NCBI GenBank assembly: GCA_963776225.1
Contig: CAVZLL010000003.1
Span: forward strand, 248,001 to 312,000
Origin: Bog-756 sp963776225
GTDB taxonomy: Bacteria; Actinomycetota; Acidimicrobiia; Acidimicrobiales; RAAP-2
Direction of reading: 5' to 3'
DNA: 64,000 nt
This document shows, one piece after another, positions 33,367-41,874 of the stretch; position 1 is the stretch's first letter; every line of letters starts with the position of its first letter. The notes beneath the pieces were generated by a model. It was not told the origin of the DNA. It searched no databases and saw only the letters and a list, made by a program, of their open reading frames with translations. A program made the translations under genes and the position numbers.

Positions 33367-33849
33367 TTCGATCAACCGAGTCCATTGGCATGGAGAGGAG
33401 GATCAACAACAGCTTATGCCAGCGTAGAGCCGATGTCGGTCATCGACCACATCGGTGCTGCTGGCACGAACCGGGCACACACGGCCCGATGACATCAGCC
33501 CTGACTCACCCGAGGGTGGGTTCACGCACTAACGATCATGGGAAGCCTCTTCGGAGGCAACGAGGGAGGTCCTTTCCCCTCGTCCACGACGGCAGCTGCA
33601 AGGGAGACACCCCTCGACCGAGACCTCTCACACGCCGGAGGCCGGGAACACCGAGCACCACTCCCGAAAATCTGTCGTTTCGTCACAGCAGGTGACGGCC
33701 AGGCTGGTCCGATCGGCACCAGATCACAAGCCGGGAGCGTGACGCTTGCAGACATGCAGGTGTTGGTAGCGGTAAGTCAGGGACACCCCCAGCAGTCGAA
33801 GCTCCCCGTTCTCCTCCTACCCAGGCGAATGGGAAAGGGAGCTACCCCG
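33367..33849 (+). other. non-coding stretch with several hairpins
   Basis: No convincing gene was found in these 480 bp; the open frames have no start signals or family likeness. Two compact hairpins stand out: GCCTC-TTCG-GAGGC at about 33546-33559 and GAGGG with CCCTC at about 33562-33581. They could be part of a leader or small RNA ahead of the zinc-ribbon gene at 33850. Confidence 0.4.
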
Positions 33850-34176
33850 ATGTCCAAACAGAGAAGAGCCCGAGCAGTGACCAGCAGCAGCAAGAGAAGC
33901 AAGGGAAAGCGTCGACCGGTCCCACCACTCCCGATGCCGGCGTTCGGCACACCAGCAGACGGCCGTAAGTGTGCAGCGTGTGGCCGGTGGTTCCATCGGA
34001 ATCACTTCTGGAGACCGACGACCAAGTCTTTCGTTCGGAGGTGTGCCAGGTGCATCAACGCTGGGAGGAAAGCTCACGTCGGGGATCAAACGGCCCTCGT
34101 GAACCGGCACCACATCGGCCGTGACGGTCTCGGTCCGGTCATGATCGGCAACCCTGAATCGGGGCTCACATCCTGA
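33850..34176 (+). CDS. small basic protein with a four-Cys zinc ribbon
   Basis: 108 aa. A Lys/Arg/Ser-rich N-terminus (SKQRRARAVTSSSKRSKGKR) precedes C-A-A-C-G-R-W-F and C-A-R-C, a C-x2-C...C-x2-C ribbon spaced by 23 residues. Such proteins in phages and mobile elements usually bind nucleic acid, but no family was recognised. ATG 33850 has GGGAG 9 nt upstream; ATG 33829 is an in-frame alternative. Located between the int/xis module and a block of membrane proteins. Confidence 0.6.
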   Translation: MSKQRRARAVTSSSKRSKGKRRPVPPLPMPAFGTPADGRKCAACGRWFHRNHFWRPTTKSFVRRCARCINAGRKAHVGDQTALVNRHHIGRDGLGPVMIGNPESGLTS

Positions 34177-34306
34177 ACACGGGTTGCATGGGCTGATCGT
34201 CCACGGTGACGAAGCGTGACCGTAGAAGGCCGTTCCGGGAGCGTTCCGGCCGATCCAGCAGCAGACCTCACCTAAGAACCGGAAGAGGACATAGTGACAC
34301 CACCGA

Positions 34307-35104
34307 CTAAGACCTAGCTGTAGGTCCGCTAGCGCCGGTGCCGCCATAATCCGTCCCGTAGGCCGTCTCCAAGGCCGGAGTGGGCTTCGGCCTTCGCCTG
34401 AGCCGGTGACTCGGACATTTGAGTGACAGATTCAGTGTGTCGCCATTCCCAGGCCACAACACCTCATAACGGGCAGCCACCCGTTTGGCGTTTGAGCCTT
34501 CAACAACAACGAGAACGTCGACGGGACCAATGCCAAGGGGATAGTGCTTCCATCCGATGTGGCGAGAGCGATTGGTGATGCCGTGACATTGAGTGTCACC
34601 GGGATACCGCAGTGCCACATCAAGGGGATGAGCAAGGTTGTTCCTCGGGATATTGGCCATGGGTGCTAGTTGCCCCGATTCCGGTCCCTCTGCTTGGGAA
34701 GTGAAAGCCCAGCGTGCTGGCAGGTCCTGAACCACGTTTCCGGTTGCCGTGTTGCTAAAGATCAGCCGTATGTGAACGTCGTTCGCTGAGGTTGATCCCA
34801 TTACGGCTCGGTTATAAACATTGAGAAACGCAACTCGAAACGTAGTCTCCTCGGGCGCATCTGGGATACGAACGACCTGTGTGATGGGTTCAGTAATAAA
34901 GAGTCGGGGTTTCTCTAGAACCGCCAGCACCGCAAAGATGAGCGCCATCACCAGCAAGACAGCTGCGAGGGTGACAAGAACCGCCTCGCCCACATGGGTG
35001 GCATGAGTCGGAGTCGACTGCCCGAAAAGAACCGTGACGCCGACTCCAAGCGTCACAACGGCCCCAAAACAGGCGATTGCCCAGGACTGTTTTCCCATCC
35101 CCAT
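34307..35104 (-). CDS. hypothetical two-helix membrane protein
   Basis: 265 aa, no family recognised. Two hydrophobic helices at about residues 7-28 and 37-63, then a soluble domain of about 180 residues with beta-rich patterns (T-F-R-V-A-F-L-N-V-Y-N-R, HIRLIFSNTATGNVVQDLPA) like an immunoglobulin or C2-type sandwich, ending in a basic tail (H-R-L-R-R-R-P-K). The N-terminal K-Q-S-W with two close helices suggests a hairpin anchor with the domain on the cytosolic side. Base composition is lower in G+C than the core. Confidence 0.65.
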   Translation of the reverse strand: MGMGKQSWAIACFGAVVTLGVGVTVLFGQSTPTHATHVGEAVLVTLAAVLLVMALIFAVLAVLEKPRLFITEPITQVVRIPDAPEETTFRVAFLNVYNRAVMGSTSANDVHIRLIFSNTATGNVVQDLPARWAFTSQAEGPESGQLAPMANIPRNNLAHPLDVALRYPGDTQCHGITNRSRHIGWKHYPLGIGPVDVLVVVEGSNAKRVAARYEVLWPGNGDTLNLSLKCPSHRLRRRPKPTPALETAYGTDYGGTGASGPTARS

Positions 35105-35235
35105 CTGCGTGAGACTAACCCCGCTCTGACCTGTGGCTGTGTGTCACGTCATGGTCCTCAGTGCCACCGGAATCGACGACCCATCAGCCTCGGAAGCGCA
35201 GCAGGAGGGACGCCGACGAAGACGGCCGGGTCGGC

Positions 35236-35637
35236 TCAGTCGGGGTACGTCGCCGCAGCTTCCCCGGCAGTGAGGGGGGAGTCGTCGAGGCACCTGATGA
35301 GCGGCTTCACCTTCGGCCCACCAAAATCAACGGTCTTGACGAAGCTCACAATGTCACCTGACCTGTTCGGATTCAGTCGTGCCGGGGTGAAGCTGACGAC
35401 CTCACGGTCATTGCGGGCACAGTTCTGAACAATGGCAGAATCGGCCTGAAAGTTCGTCGCAGGCTTGAACAGCACATCAAGCGTGTATGGGGAGGAACAC
35501 TGGCCACCGCAGGCGGAGGTGGAGATTACTCCGCTCTTCTCCAGTGCGAACACGCCACCAACGACGACCACCGCCACCGAAACCACTGCGAGAAGCAACA
35601 CCGCTCCGACCTTGCCAAGCCGCCGCACGATGGCCAT
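35236..35637 (-). CDS. hypothetical membrane-anchored exported protein
   Basis: 133 aa. Basic N-terminus (M-A-I-V-R-R-L-G-K), one hydrophobic helix (residues about 11-31), then an outside domain with four Cys (S-A-C-G-G-Q-C-S-S, N-C-A-R-N, I-R-C-L-D-D), likely two disulfides. No family recognised. It lies 131 nt downstream of the 34307-35104 gene start and reads towards it. Confidence 0.6.
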   Translation of the reverse strand: MAIVRRLGKVGAVLLLAVVSVAVVVVGGVFALEKSGVISTSACGGQCSSPYTLDVLFKPATNFQADSAIVQNCARNDREVVSFTPARLNPNRSGDIVSFVKTVDFGGPKVKPLIRCLDDSPLTAGEAAATYPD

Positions 35638-35954
35638 TCGTCGCTCCTTCGACCTTCCGATCGCACAGTACTACCGAGACGTAGCTGGAGAGGTTGGAGA
35701 GAGCCGAGACATGCCTCCTGAGCCGTCCGATCCCGCTGTCCGTCGACCTGGATGTTTCTCAAAATCTTGTAAACACTGGGGGAGTGAACATCTTCGTCGT
35801 CTCGATGTCAACGGGAATCGTGGCGACCAGGGGGAAGTGACAGTTCCCGTTCCCGAGGCGTACGTCACGCTCCTGGGGCGAAGGACGGGTCGTTGCGGCG
35901 GGACCAGCTTGCCAGTGACCATGCCGATCCCGATGATCTGGGGAGGAGGCTCGT
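35638..35954. other. intergenic region, no gene seen
   Basis: 317 bp between two minus-strand genes. A short plus-strand frame of 18 codons from GTG 35783 is present but has no supporting features. CACT-GGGGG-AGTG is a small hairpin near 35774. Most of the rest is probably the promoter region of the gene that starts at 35637. Confidence 0.35.
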
Positions 35955-36482
35955 TCAGATGCGACTGAGCATTGCTGCTAGGACTCGTTGGTCTTGTGAC
36001 TCGGTTAGGCTCAGGGACTGTAGGACGATGACGTAGCCGTCCTTCGTCGCCGACAACTGGTCGATATTCGTGGCGGGTCCGTTTCCCGCAGGAGAAGGCT
36101 CAGGGCCTAGCCAGTAGGCAGAGATTCCGAGTATTCGCACGCTCGTGTACTTCGGCGCTGGCAACGTCTCACCGTTGGGCAGGGTTCCCGAGGCGTAATG
36201 CACGTGACCACTGTGGAGGTCCGTGATGCCAGTGACCGATTTCGGATTCCACGAGAGGTCCACGTGCAGGGTTCCCGGTCCCGATCCCTCAGGAACGTAA
36301 AGACAAGTGCTTTGCTGACCAGCAAGCGATTTAGCCTCAGCTGGCCGAACAGGTTGACCCAGGGCGTCCGTTGCAGCCCTCATTGACAGCAAGCAGGCCG
36401 AACGAGCCGGTGGTGGCAGCGCCGTCGACGATCCACAAGCCGAAAGGATCAGCACGAGGGTCGTCGCCACGGAAAAGAGCAC
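35955..36482 (-). CDS. hypothetical lipoprotein
   Basis: 175 aa. Short signal peptide with lipobox L-I-L-S-A-C (Cys16), then S-S-T-A-L-P-P-P. The mature part has R-S-A-C-L-L-S-M-R-A-A-T-D-A-L-G and S-T-C-L-Y-V-P, a pattern seen in actinobacterial DUF3558-like lipoproteins (an early Cys, the A-x-x-A-L-G helix, a second Cys in a strand). The assignment to that fold is tentative. Divergent from the PH-like gene at 36570. Confidence 0.65.
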   Translation of the reverse strand: MLFSVATTLVLILSACGSSTALPPPARSACLLSMRAATDALGQPVRPAEAKSLAGQQSTCLYVPEGSGPGTLHVDLSWNPKSVTGITDLHSGHVHYASGTLPNGETLPAPKYTSVRILGISAYWLGPEPSPAGNGPATNIDQLSATKDGYVIVLQSLSLTESQDQRVLAAMLSRI

Positions 36483-36569
36483 AAGCTTCCGCCAGGTTAC
36501 CCGGCGAAGTATTGCCCAAAATCATCGGCTCCCGCATCCAAGTGCGGAGGTAGACGGTTCGGTGCTGAA

Positions 36570-37010
36570 ATGGTCGGAATGACGAAGGTGCAAGAGCCTC
36601 AGTACGGGAGTACCGGATTGCTGGTCCTCGTTTCCGTCGTGCCGGTGACCCTGGTGTTTTCCCTTTGGAGTGCCGTTGGAGGTGTCTCTCCCTCAGCACC
36701 AGCGGGCGTCTTCATTGGGATGCTGATTCTCGCATGGTGGGTTCGTCGTTCGTCGGTGGTTTCGGTCGATGACGCTGGGGTAGTGATCAAGACGGTCGCA
36801 GGCAGACTCACTATTCCGTGGACCGAAATCGAGAGACTCGACGGCCACAGGCTGAGCGCCCGGCTGCTAAGGAGAAGCAACGGCAAGCGAGTGTTCGTTC
36901 AGATGCTCGATCCCAACTGGTCCAATCGGCCGGTGAGTAGGGCAATCCACGCTCACTTGGCTACTGCTACTCCCGTCGTTCAACGACCCCATCAGGAGGT
37001 AGAGCCGTGA
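36570..37010 (+). CDS. small membrane protein with bacterial PH-like domain
   Basis: 146 aa. Two hydrophobic helices (about 17-34 and 45-57) are followed by VVSVDDAGVVIKTVAGRLTI and P-W-T-E-I-E-R-L-D, the strand order of the bPH_6-type domain (family pattern: D-x-x-G-V..., the I-P-W-x-x-I turn). ATG 36579 is an alternative start. Its stop overlaps GTG 37007 of the next membrane gene, so both are translated from one message. Confidence 0.65.
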   Translation: MVGMTKVQEPQYGSTGLLVLVSVVPVTLVFSLWSAVGGVSPSAPAGVFIGMLILAWWVRRSSVVSVDDAGVVIKTVAGRLTIPWTEIERLDGHRLSARLLRRSNGKRVFVQMLDPNWSNRPVSRAIHAHLATATPVVQRPHQEVEP

Positions 37011-37261
37011 TCGGTGACATCTTCGGCGAACAGGGCTTGATCATTCTGGTGATCGGGTTGGTATCACTGGTCATCCCGATCTGGGCAGTCGTGGATGCCA
37101 TCTCCCGACCAAGTGGGGCGTTCTCTGCCGCTGGTTCATCGAAGGGCCTTTGGATCACGCTGATCGTGGTGTTCTGGCTCTTCACTGGCATCGTCGGAGT
37201 CATTCTTTCTGGGGTGTACCTGGCCTCGATTCGACCTCGGGTAAGGGCGGTCATGCCCTGA
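37007..37261 (+). CDS. small two-helix membrane protein
   Basis: 84 aa. Helices at about 9-28 (LIILVIGLVSLVIPIWAVVD) and 47-70, joined by a short polar loop A-I-S-R-P-S-G-A-F, with a basic C-terminus. The pattern I-W-A-V-V-D-A...helix-hairpin is like DUF2516/PLDc_N-type membrane proteins of actinobacteria. GTG start overlapping the upstream stop (GTGA) links it to the PH-like gene. Confidence 0.6.
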   Translation: MIGDIFGEQGLIILVIGLVSLVIPIWAVVDAISRPSGAFSAAGSSKGLWITLIVVFWLFTGIVGVILSGVYLASIRPRVRAVMP

Positions 37262-37311
37262 CGGGGAGGACACAGTGAACCTTCCAGACGACTGAACAGT
37301 GGGGTCCATAC

Positions 37312-37575
37312 GTGAGTGAAGCTGAATCCTGGCTTTCGGACGCCCAGGACCGGGTTGCCACGGCAGAACGAGTGCTCTCCGACGTTGAACGTGGACTTGT
37401 AGCCGTTGAAAGGGTGGAGGCGGTTGCCAAGCGAACACGACCTGTTCTCCGAATGGCAGCTGTTGTGGTCCTGGGCTGCCTGGTCGGCGTCGGGATCGTC
37501 CTCCTGGTCGGCCGGATACGAAGAGAGGGGCAGATCGAGGCCCCAGAAGACGAATCGTTTGAGGATGGAGCTTGA
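37312..37575 (+). CDS. small coiled-coil membrane protein
   Basis: 87 aa. Residues about 1-40 form an amphipathic helix of heptads (W-L-S-D-A-Q-D-R-V-A-T-A-E-R-V-L), then a basic turn T-R-P, one membrane helix (about 47-67), and an acidic tail (E-A-P-E-D-E-S-F-E-D-G-A). No family recognised. GTG 37312 start. It follows two other small membrane genes and may be in their transcript. Confidence 0.5.
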   Translation: MSEAESWLSDAQDRVATAERVLSDVERGLVAVERVEAVAKRTRPVLRMAAVVVLGCLVGVGIVLLVGRIRREGQIEAPEDESFEDGA

Positions 37576-37677
37576 TTCGGTCGAGGACTTCTGCTCTCGT
37601 CGTTACTTGACGAGTCCGTCGGGGGCGGGCATTGGTGTTCAGGGTCACGTCATCCCCATCGTGCAATCATCTCTGGT

Positions 37678-38376
37678 GTGAGGCATCCGTCGGAATACAG
37701 AATGACCCCGATCACGACGGTCGATGAATATGCAGGCCAGCACGTCCTGCAGATAGTGGCGACGCAGTTGGGGAACGGGTACACGACCTATCGGGCCAAA
37801 AAGATTGTCGATGAGTGGTGCGAGTTCTTCTCGACCGGCCCCACGCCCATAACCGATCTGTCCTTTGCCTCTCGGACGCCCAAGCGCCTGTTCGAGAGCC
37901 TGGCTGCTCAGGTTCAGCTCACGACACTGAGCGTGAAGTGGGGCGATTATGACGACCTTGACATCCTTCAAGGGATGCAGGAACTCAAAACGCTGTGGCT
38001 GGGGGGTGCGGCGAGCCTGCACACTCTTGCGCCGCTGACGAAGCTGACGCAACTTCATGAGCTTGGGGCCGAGTCTCTGCGACATGTTCACGACCTAACC
38101 CCGCTGGCCTCGTTGGTCCAGCTTCGGAACTTAGAGCTCGGGGGGAACTGGATGAGCCCACGGATCGTGCATGTCGACTCGATCGGATTCTTGCGCAGCC
38201 TCAAGAACCTTCAACGACTCATTCTCCAAACCGTCATTGTGGATGACTTGGACTACTCGCCGCTGCTTGACCTTGCCGGACTGACCGAGGTGCGGGTTAT
38301 GGCGGCACGAGGAATGAGGCCAACCCACGATGAGTTGTCTGCGGCAATTCCTGCGTTAGCACCGAGACCCGATTGA
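37678..38376 (+). CDS. leucine-rich-repeat-like protein
   Basis: 232 aa, no signal peptide. From about residue 78 there are five or six 22-25-residue repeats with the L-x-x-L-x-L pattern: LTTLSVKWGDYDDLDILQGM, LKTLWLGGAASLHTLAPLTK, LHELGAESLRHVHDLTPLAS, LRNLELGGN, LQRLILQTVIVDDLDYSPLL. This is an LRR solenoid, commonly a protein-binding surface. GTG 37678 opens the frame; ATG 37702 is an alternative. Confidence 0.7.
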   Translation: MRHPSEYRMTPITTVDEYAGQHVLQIVATQLGNGYTTYRAKKIVDEWCEFFSTGPTPITDLSFASRTPKRLFESLAAQVQLTTLSVKWGDYDDLDILQGMQELKTLWLGGAASLHTLAPLTKLTQLHELGAESLRHVHDLTPLASLVQLRNLELGGNWMSPRIVHVDSIGFLRSLKNLQRLILQTVIVDDLDYSPLLDLAGLTEVRVMAARGMRPTHDELSAAIPALAPRPD

Positions 38377-38438
38377 CCGGACGGGGAAATCCCCGACGTG
38401 CCGATCGGGGACAGCCATGGCTCGACGTAGGGAACTCT

Positions 38439-38969
38439 CTACGTGTCGGTGGCTGTGTCCATTCCGTTGGTCACCACGGTGACCACTGCTCCGGGATGCT
38501 GCCCGGCCGTGACGTACGCCTGGTCACAACTCCCGCCGAAGGTTTCGTTGACCTGAACCGTCTGGCCAGTCATGGGGTTGACCTGCGGGCCGCTCCAAGT
38601 AACTGAGCAACTCTGCACCACAGTCGGCACACCGTAAGGAGGTTGTGGTTGAACGGGGGTCGACACTGGAGTCGGAGGCGTGGGTGTCGGAACAGGAGTA
38701 GTCGTGACTGGTGCTGGAGCCGGTGTAGGTGCAGGGTCAGCGACCACAACCGGTGCTGGAGCAGGTGGGGTTGTGACCGGTGCGGGAGGAGCTGGTGCAG
38801 CCACGACAACCGGAGCGGGAGTGACGTGGACCAGAACCGGCGGTGCTGGCACGATGACCTCGTTGACTGGTGGTGCCGCTGTGGCTGCTGCGTGGCTACT
38901 GCTGCCCAGAGCAACAGCCCCTCCGGTGAGAGCCACCAGCGTGGTCCCGACGAGGATGATTCGCTTCAT
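38439..38969 (-). CDS. secreted proline/threonine-rich protein
   Basis: 176 aa from ATG 38969, with AAGGAGA upstream. Cleavable signal peptide (IILVGTTLVALTGGAVALGS, then S-S-H-A-A-A). The mature part is a long Pro/Ala/Thr/Val linker of about 90 residues (repeats such as A-P-A-P-V-V-V and P-T-P-T-P-P-T-P) and a C-terminal domain with two Cys (Q-S-C-S-V-T-W, G-G-S-C-D-Q). It probably spans the cell wall. No family recognised. Part of the exported-protein cluster. Confidence 0.7.
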   Translation of the reverse strand: MKRIILVGTTLVALTGGAVALGSSSHAAATAAPPVNEVIVPAPPVLVHVTPAPVVVAAPAPPAPVTTPPAPAPVVVADPAPTPAPAPVTTTPVPTPTPPTPVSTPVQPQPPYGVPTVVQSCSVTWSGPQVNPMTGQTVQVNETFGGSCDQAYVTAGQHPGAVVTVVTNGMDTATDT

Positions 38970-39392
38970 CTTGCTCTCCTTGGTTGATCTCCTCGTCCCT
39001 GTTCCCCTGTTCTGGTCGGTAGTCCTCCTCTGACCGATCGGCACAATCGGGCATCAGATTGAACGCAGCATCCACGGGTGCCTGACCATCCACGGCCACG
39101 AGACCGGCAAGAGGCACCAAGGTGAGCCGGAAGAGTTCTTTCACCAGACTGACTGCTTGCAGCTGCGAGCAATGAGGCCCTGAGCTTCGTTCTGCCGTTT
39201 CGGAGGTCCGATCGTCCAAAGGGAACGTTTGTTCGTTCCTGGTGGGCTTGTAGGCACCTCTCCTGGCATTTTCGGGCATCGGTGGACCAGCACCAGGACG
39301 ACGCCGAGGATGACGCCATGAAGTCTCACTGACTTGCCATCGTCTGTTCACGTTACTAAACTAGAGGTTACAGGCCAGCTCAGGAGGCTAGA
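38970..39392. other. intergenic region between divergent genes
   Basis: About 420 bp with no gene that can be supported; the long minus-strand frames here lack starts and look out of frame. The right end (39340-39392) is AT-rich and holds the promoter and AGGAGG of the serine recombinase. The left end serves the exported Pro-rich protein. Confidence 0.4.
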
Positions 39393-40172
39393 TTGAAAAA
39401 GCAGCGGATCGTCGGGCTAGTGAGGGTCTCAACCGATCTCCAGAACGAGAAGGGGAACGGGATTGACGTTCAGAAGCGGGCGATCAGGACGTGGGCGGCA
39501 GCTCACGAGTACACGCTCGCCATGCCGATCCTCGACGAGGAGAAGGGCGTCTCCGGTGCCAGCGAGCTGGCGAACCGGCCGAAGCTCGGAGAAGCGATGG
39601 AGATGGTCCGGGCCGGTGAGATCGTCGGGATCGTCGTCCATAAGCTCGACAGGCTGGCAAGAGACGTCGTGATCCAGGAGACGCTGATCCGGGACCTGGC
39701 AGCCCTCGGAGGTCGCTTCTTCTCCACTATGGACTCCGAGAACGAGATGCTCGTGAACGACCCGACCGATCCGGGCCGCAAGATGGTCCGTCAGATTCTG
39801 GGAGCCGTGGCCGAGTACGAGCGAGAGGTCATAGCCCTTCGGCTCTCGTCCGGACGCCGTCGGAAGGCCGAGAACGGTGGGTACGCCTACGGGTCACCCC
39901 CGGTCGGATACAAGGCCGTCGGCAAGGCCCTGGTGCCCGATCAGGACGAGCAGGCAGCCCTCGACCTCATGAAGAGACTCCGGGCCGAAGGTTCCAGCAT
40001 CCGGGACATCTGCCGTGCTCTGACAGCAGCCGGGCACCAGACGAAGAGCGCCGGTCGGCCGACGAAGCCCGGCAAGCGCCCCCCGAGCGGCGTCTGGCAG
40101 CCAGCAGTGGTGCTGAAGGTCCTCAACCGGGAGACGAGCCGAGGGGGATGGATCGTCCGGGTGTCGGCGTGA
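39393..40172 (+). CDS. serine recombinase (resolvase N-domain plus recombinase domain)
   Basis: 259 aa. The resolvase-type catalytic domain has the nucleophile Ser13 in GLVRVSTDLQ, V-V-H-K-L-D-R-L-A-R-D and a long helix ending E-Y-E-R-E-V-I. A short recombinase domain follows (PPVGYKAVGKALVPDQDEQA..., G-H-Q-T-K-S-A-G...W-Q-P-A-V-V-L-K-V-L-N-R), and the protein then ends. Large serine integrases continue for another 200 residues with a zinc ribbon, so this one is a compact form. The TTG start at 39393 is chosen because AGGAGG lies 5 nt upstream. It is the second recombinase of the region and may mark a separate inserted module. Confidence 0.88.
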   Translation: MKKQRIVGLVRVSTDLQNEKGNGIDVQKRAIRTWAAAHEYTLAMPILDEEKGVSGASELANRPKLGEAMEMVRAGEIVGIVVHKLDRLARDVVIQETLIRDLAALGGRFFSTMDSENEMLVNDPTDPGRKMVRQILGAVAEYEREVIALRLSSGRRRKAENGGYAYGSPPVGYKAVGKALVPDQDEQAALDLMKRLRAEGSSIRDICRALTAAGHQTKSAGRPTKPGKRPPSGVWQPAVVLKVLNRETSRGGWIVRVSA

Positions 40173-40831
40173 CGAAGACGAGCACCGCCACCATCCAGGC
40201 GTGGATGGACGCCCGCATCGACGAGGGATTCTCGATTACCGAGTGCCTGATCTGGCCGTTCGCCCGAGGGCACGGCGGGTACGGCGTCATTCACGACCCC
40301 CGAGTCGGTCATATGGTCCAGGCAGCTCGGATCATGTGGGAGAAGTGGACCGGTGAGCCGTGGCCGGAGGACAAGCCGACCGTCGGTCACTTCGCTCGGA
40401 ACTGCGGATCGTCCGGGTGTTGCAGTCCGATTCACGCCCGGCCACAGGACTGGCACGAGCAGGCAGCGGACCGCATCCGTCTCGGAAATGTGGCGAGAGG
40501 TGAGCGGAGTGGTAGCAGCAAGCTCACGGCCGAGGCGGTGGCGGCCATCCGAAAGCGTGAAGCAGCCGGAGAGAGCCACAAGGACCTGGCCGAGGAGTAC
40601 GAAGTGGCGAAAAGCACCGTTGAACACGTCGTCACCGGTCGAAGCTGGGGCTGGCTTGACCCCGAGCAGATCGCAGCCAACCGAGAAGCCCGTGCTGAGA
40701 GAATCGCCGAGCAAAGAGCCGTCAAATGGGAGCGTCAGCGGGAGCGAGACCGGGCCTACTACGAGAAGAACCGGGAAGAGATACTGGCCCGACGACGGGC
40801 AGCTTACGCAGCGAGAGGCCGTGGGAACTGA
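40148..40831 (+). CDS. HNH endonuclease-like phage protein
   Basis: 227 aa. E-C-L-I-W-P-F-A-R-G-H-G-G-Y-G-V-I followed by a helix and GHFARNCGSSGCCSPIHARP fits the phage HNH_3-type layout (C-x-x-W...G-Y-G...H-x-C...C-x-N-P-x-H-L), with the first catalytic His kept in G-H-F and Cys residues for zinc. Then S-G-S-S-K-L-T-A-E-A-V-A-A-I-R, a small DNA-binding module common after HNH domains, and a long basic coiled coil. ATG 40148 overlaps the recombinase; GTG 40169 (GTGA overlap) is an equally good start. Confidence 0.65.
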   Translation: MDRPGVGVTKTSTATIQAWMDARIDEGFSITECLIWPFARGHGGYGVIHDPRVGHMVQAARIMWEKWTGEPWPEDKPTVGHFARNCGSSGCCSPIHARPQDWHEQAADRIRLGNVARGERSGSSKLTAEAVAAIRKREAAGESHKDLAEEYEVAKSTVEHVVTGRSWGWLDPEQIAANREARAERIAEQRAVKWERQRERDRAYYEKNREEILARRRAAYAARGRGN

Positions 40832-41344
40832 TGTGGCTCTGTTTGCCATTTGCGTTCGCAAGCGTGGTGAAGCCGCTTGACATCGACCCTCTGTTCGTCG
40901 CTCATGGCCGTCCGGGCGACCTCTCCATCCGATGCCGTACCGAGTCTGACCTGGCGTCGTTGCGGCCGTATTTCCCCGGCATGGGAGCCACCATCAAGGC
41001 ACCAGGAAGGGACTATCAGTGCCGAGCGTATCTTTCCGCTGCCGATTTCGGAGAGGGCCTGGTGCTGGTCGCCGAGACCGTGACTTATTCCAACATGAAG
41101 GGCCGAACGAGCGAGATCGACCCTCAGAGGGCTGCAATCTACGGCCGTGTCTGGTCGGACCTCCTGTCGATTGACACGAGCCGACCCCGTTGGAACGACT
41201 GGTCCCAGTGGGTCGACGAGGACGACCTCGGCGTCTGGCCCGTGCACCAGCTCGACGGGGACATGGCTCGACGACGACTGGTGCCCCGACGACGAGTCCG
41301 ACGAGCTGTACCCCCCAAACCAACCAGAAGGAGAAGAGCTGTGA
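40831..41344 (+). CDS. hypothetical phage-like protein with probable frameshift at 41257-41260
   Basis: ATG 40831 overlaps the HNH stop (TGATG). The first 142 residues read naturally (M-W-L-C-L-P..., W-S-Q-W-V-D-E-D-D-L-G-V-W). After 41260 the same frame turns into Arg-rich sequence, while the +1 frame continues as a sensible acidic tail (WLDDDWCPDDESDELYPPNQ) and stops at 41342-41344, overlapping a GTG start. Loss of one G from GGGG (41257-41260) would restore it. Without a shift the frame runs on to 41754 as one 307-aa protein. No family recognised. Confidence 0.5.
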
Positions 41345-41754
41345 CCGAAGAGAACAGGAGCAACCCCACGATGGACGACCTGGTCCGCCTGATCATCAGA
41401 CGGCGGGAGTATCAGTGGAGCAGCTCGAACCAGCTTTACCAGTACAGCCAGGAGATCGCCGACGTTGCACGTGCCGGAGGTCTCGATCAGGGGGAGGGGG
41501 AACGACTTGCCTCCATCGAAGAACGCCCTACTGACTTCGACGTCGAGAAGGAGCTGAAGAGCCTCGTCGACAAGATCCACCAGCGTCGCAGGTACGCCCG
41601 GTCGCTCAACCCGGTGAACGAGGAGATTTACCAGTACGACCAGGAGATCGCCGCCCTTGCGCTTGCAGGAGGGTTCGATCTGGAGGAGGCGCAACGAGTT
41701 GCCGACGACGAGTGGGTGGACGAAGACGACGAGCCAGTCGACTGGCACGTATAG
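41341..41754 (+). CDS. small protein with two internal YQYxQEIAxxAxAGG repeats
   Basis: About 137 aa from GTG 41341, with AAGGAGAAG upstream and a GTGA overlap. Two copies of a helical module appear: Y-Q-Y-S-Q-E-I-A-D-V-A-R-A-G-G-L-D and Y-Q-Y-D-Q-E-I-A-A-L-A-L-A-G-G-F-D, each preceded by a basic R-R-x-Y stretch. Acidic C-terminus (DDEWVDEDDEPVDWHV). Possibly duplicated from one unit. No known family; phage-like setting. Confidence 0.5.
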   Translation: MTEENRSNPTMDDLVRLIIRRREYQWSSSNQLYQYSQEIADVARAGGLDQGEGERLASIEERPTDFDVEKELKSLVDKIHQRRRYARSLNPVNEEIYQYDQEIAALALAGGFDLEEAQRVADDEWVDEDDEPVDWHV

Positions 41755-41784
41755 ACGCCGTGAACCGATACACGCCGAAGCAGA

Positions 41785-41854
41785 CGCCGACGATGGACAA
41801 CCTGGTCGGCCTGATCTACGCCGCACAGTTGATGCAGGTTGTCCATCGTCGGCG
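41785..41854. repeat. perfect 20-bp inverted repeat with 30-nt spacer
   Basis: The left arm 41785-41804 (CGCCGACGATGGACAACCTG) and the right arm 41835-41854 are exact reverse complements. The left arm covers the start of a short reading frame that resembles the M-D-D-L-V-R-L-I start of the previous gene. The stem is long enough to form a strong hairpin in RNA or DNA. The right arm ends 5 nt before GGAAGGAG, the ribosome-binding site of the gene at 41875. Confidence 0.9.
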
Positions 41855-41874
41855 GGGAGGAAGGAGAGACGGTC

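Noticed and set aside
38896..39351. 151-codon minus-strand frame upstream of the Pro-rich exported protein
   Set aside because: No start signal, no domain, and its end overlaps the better-supported gene with AAGGAGA and signal peptide at 38969.
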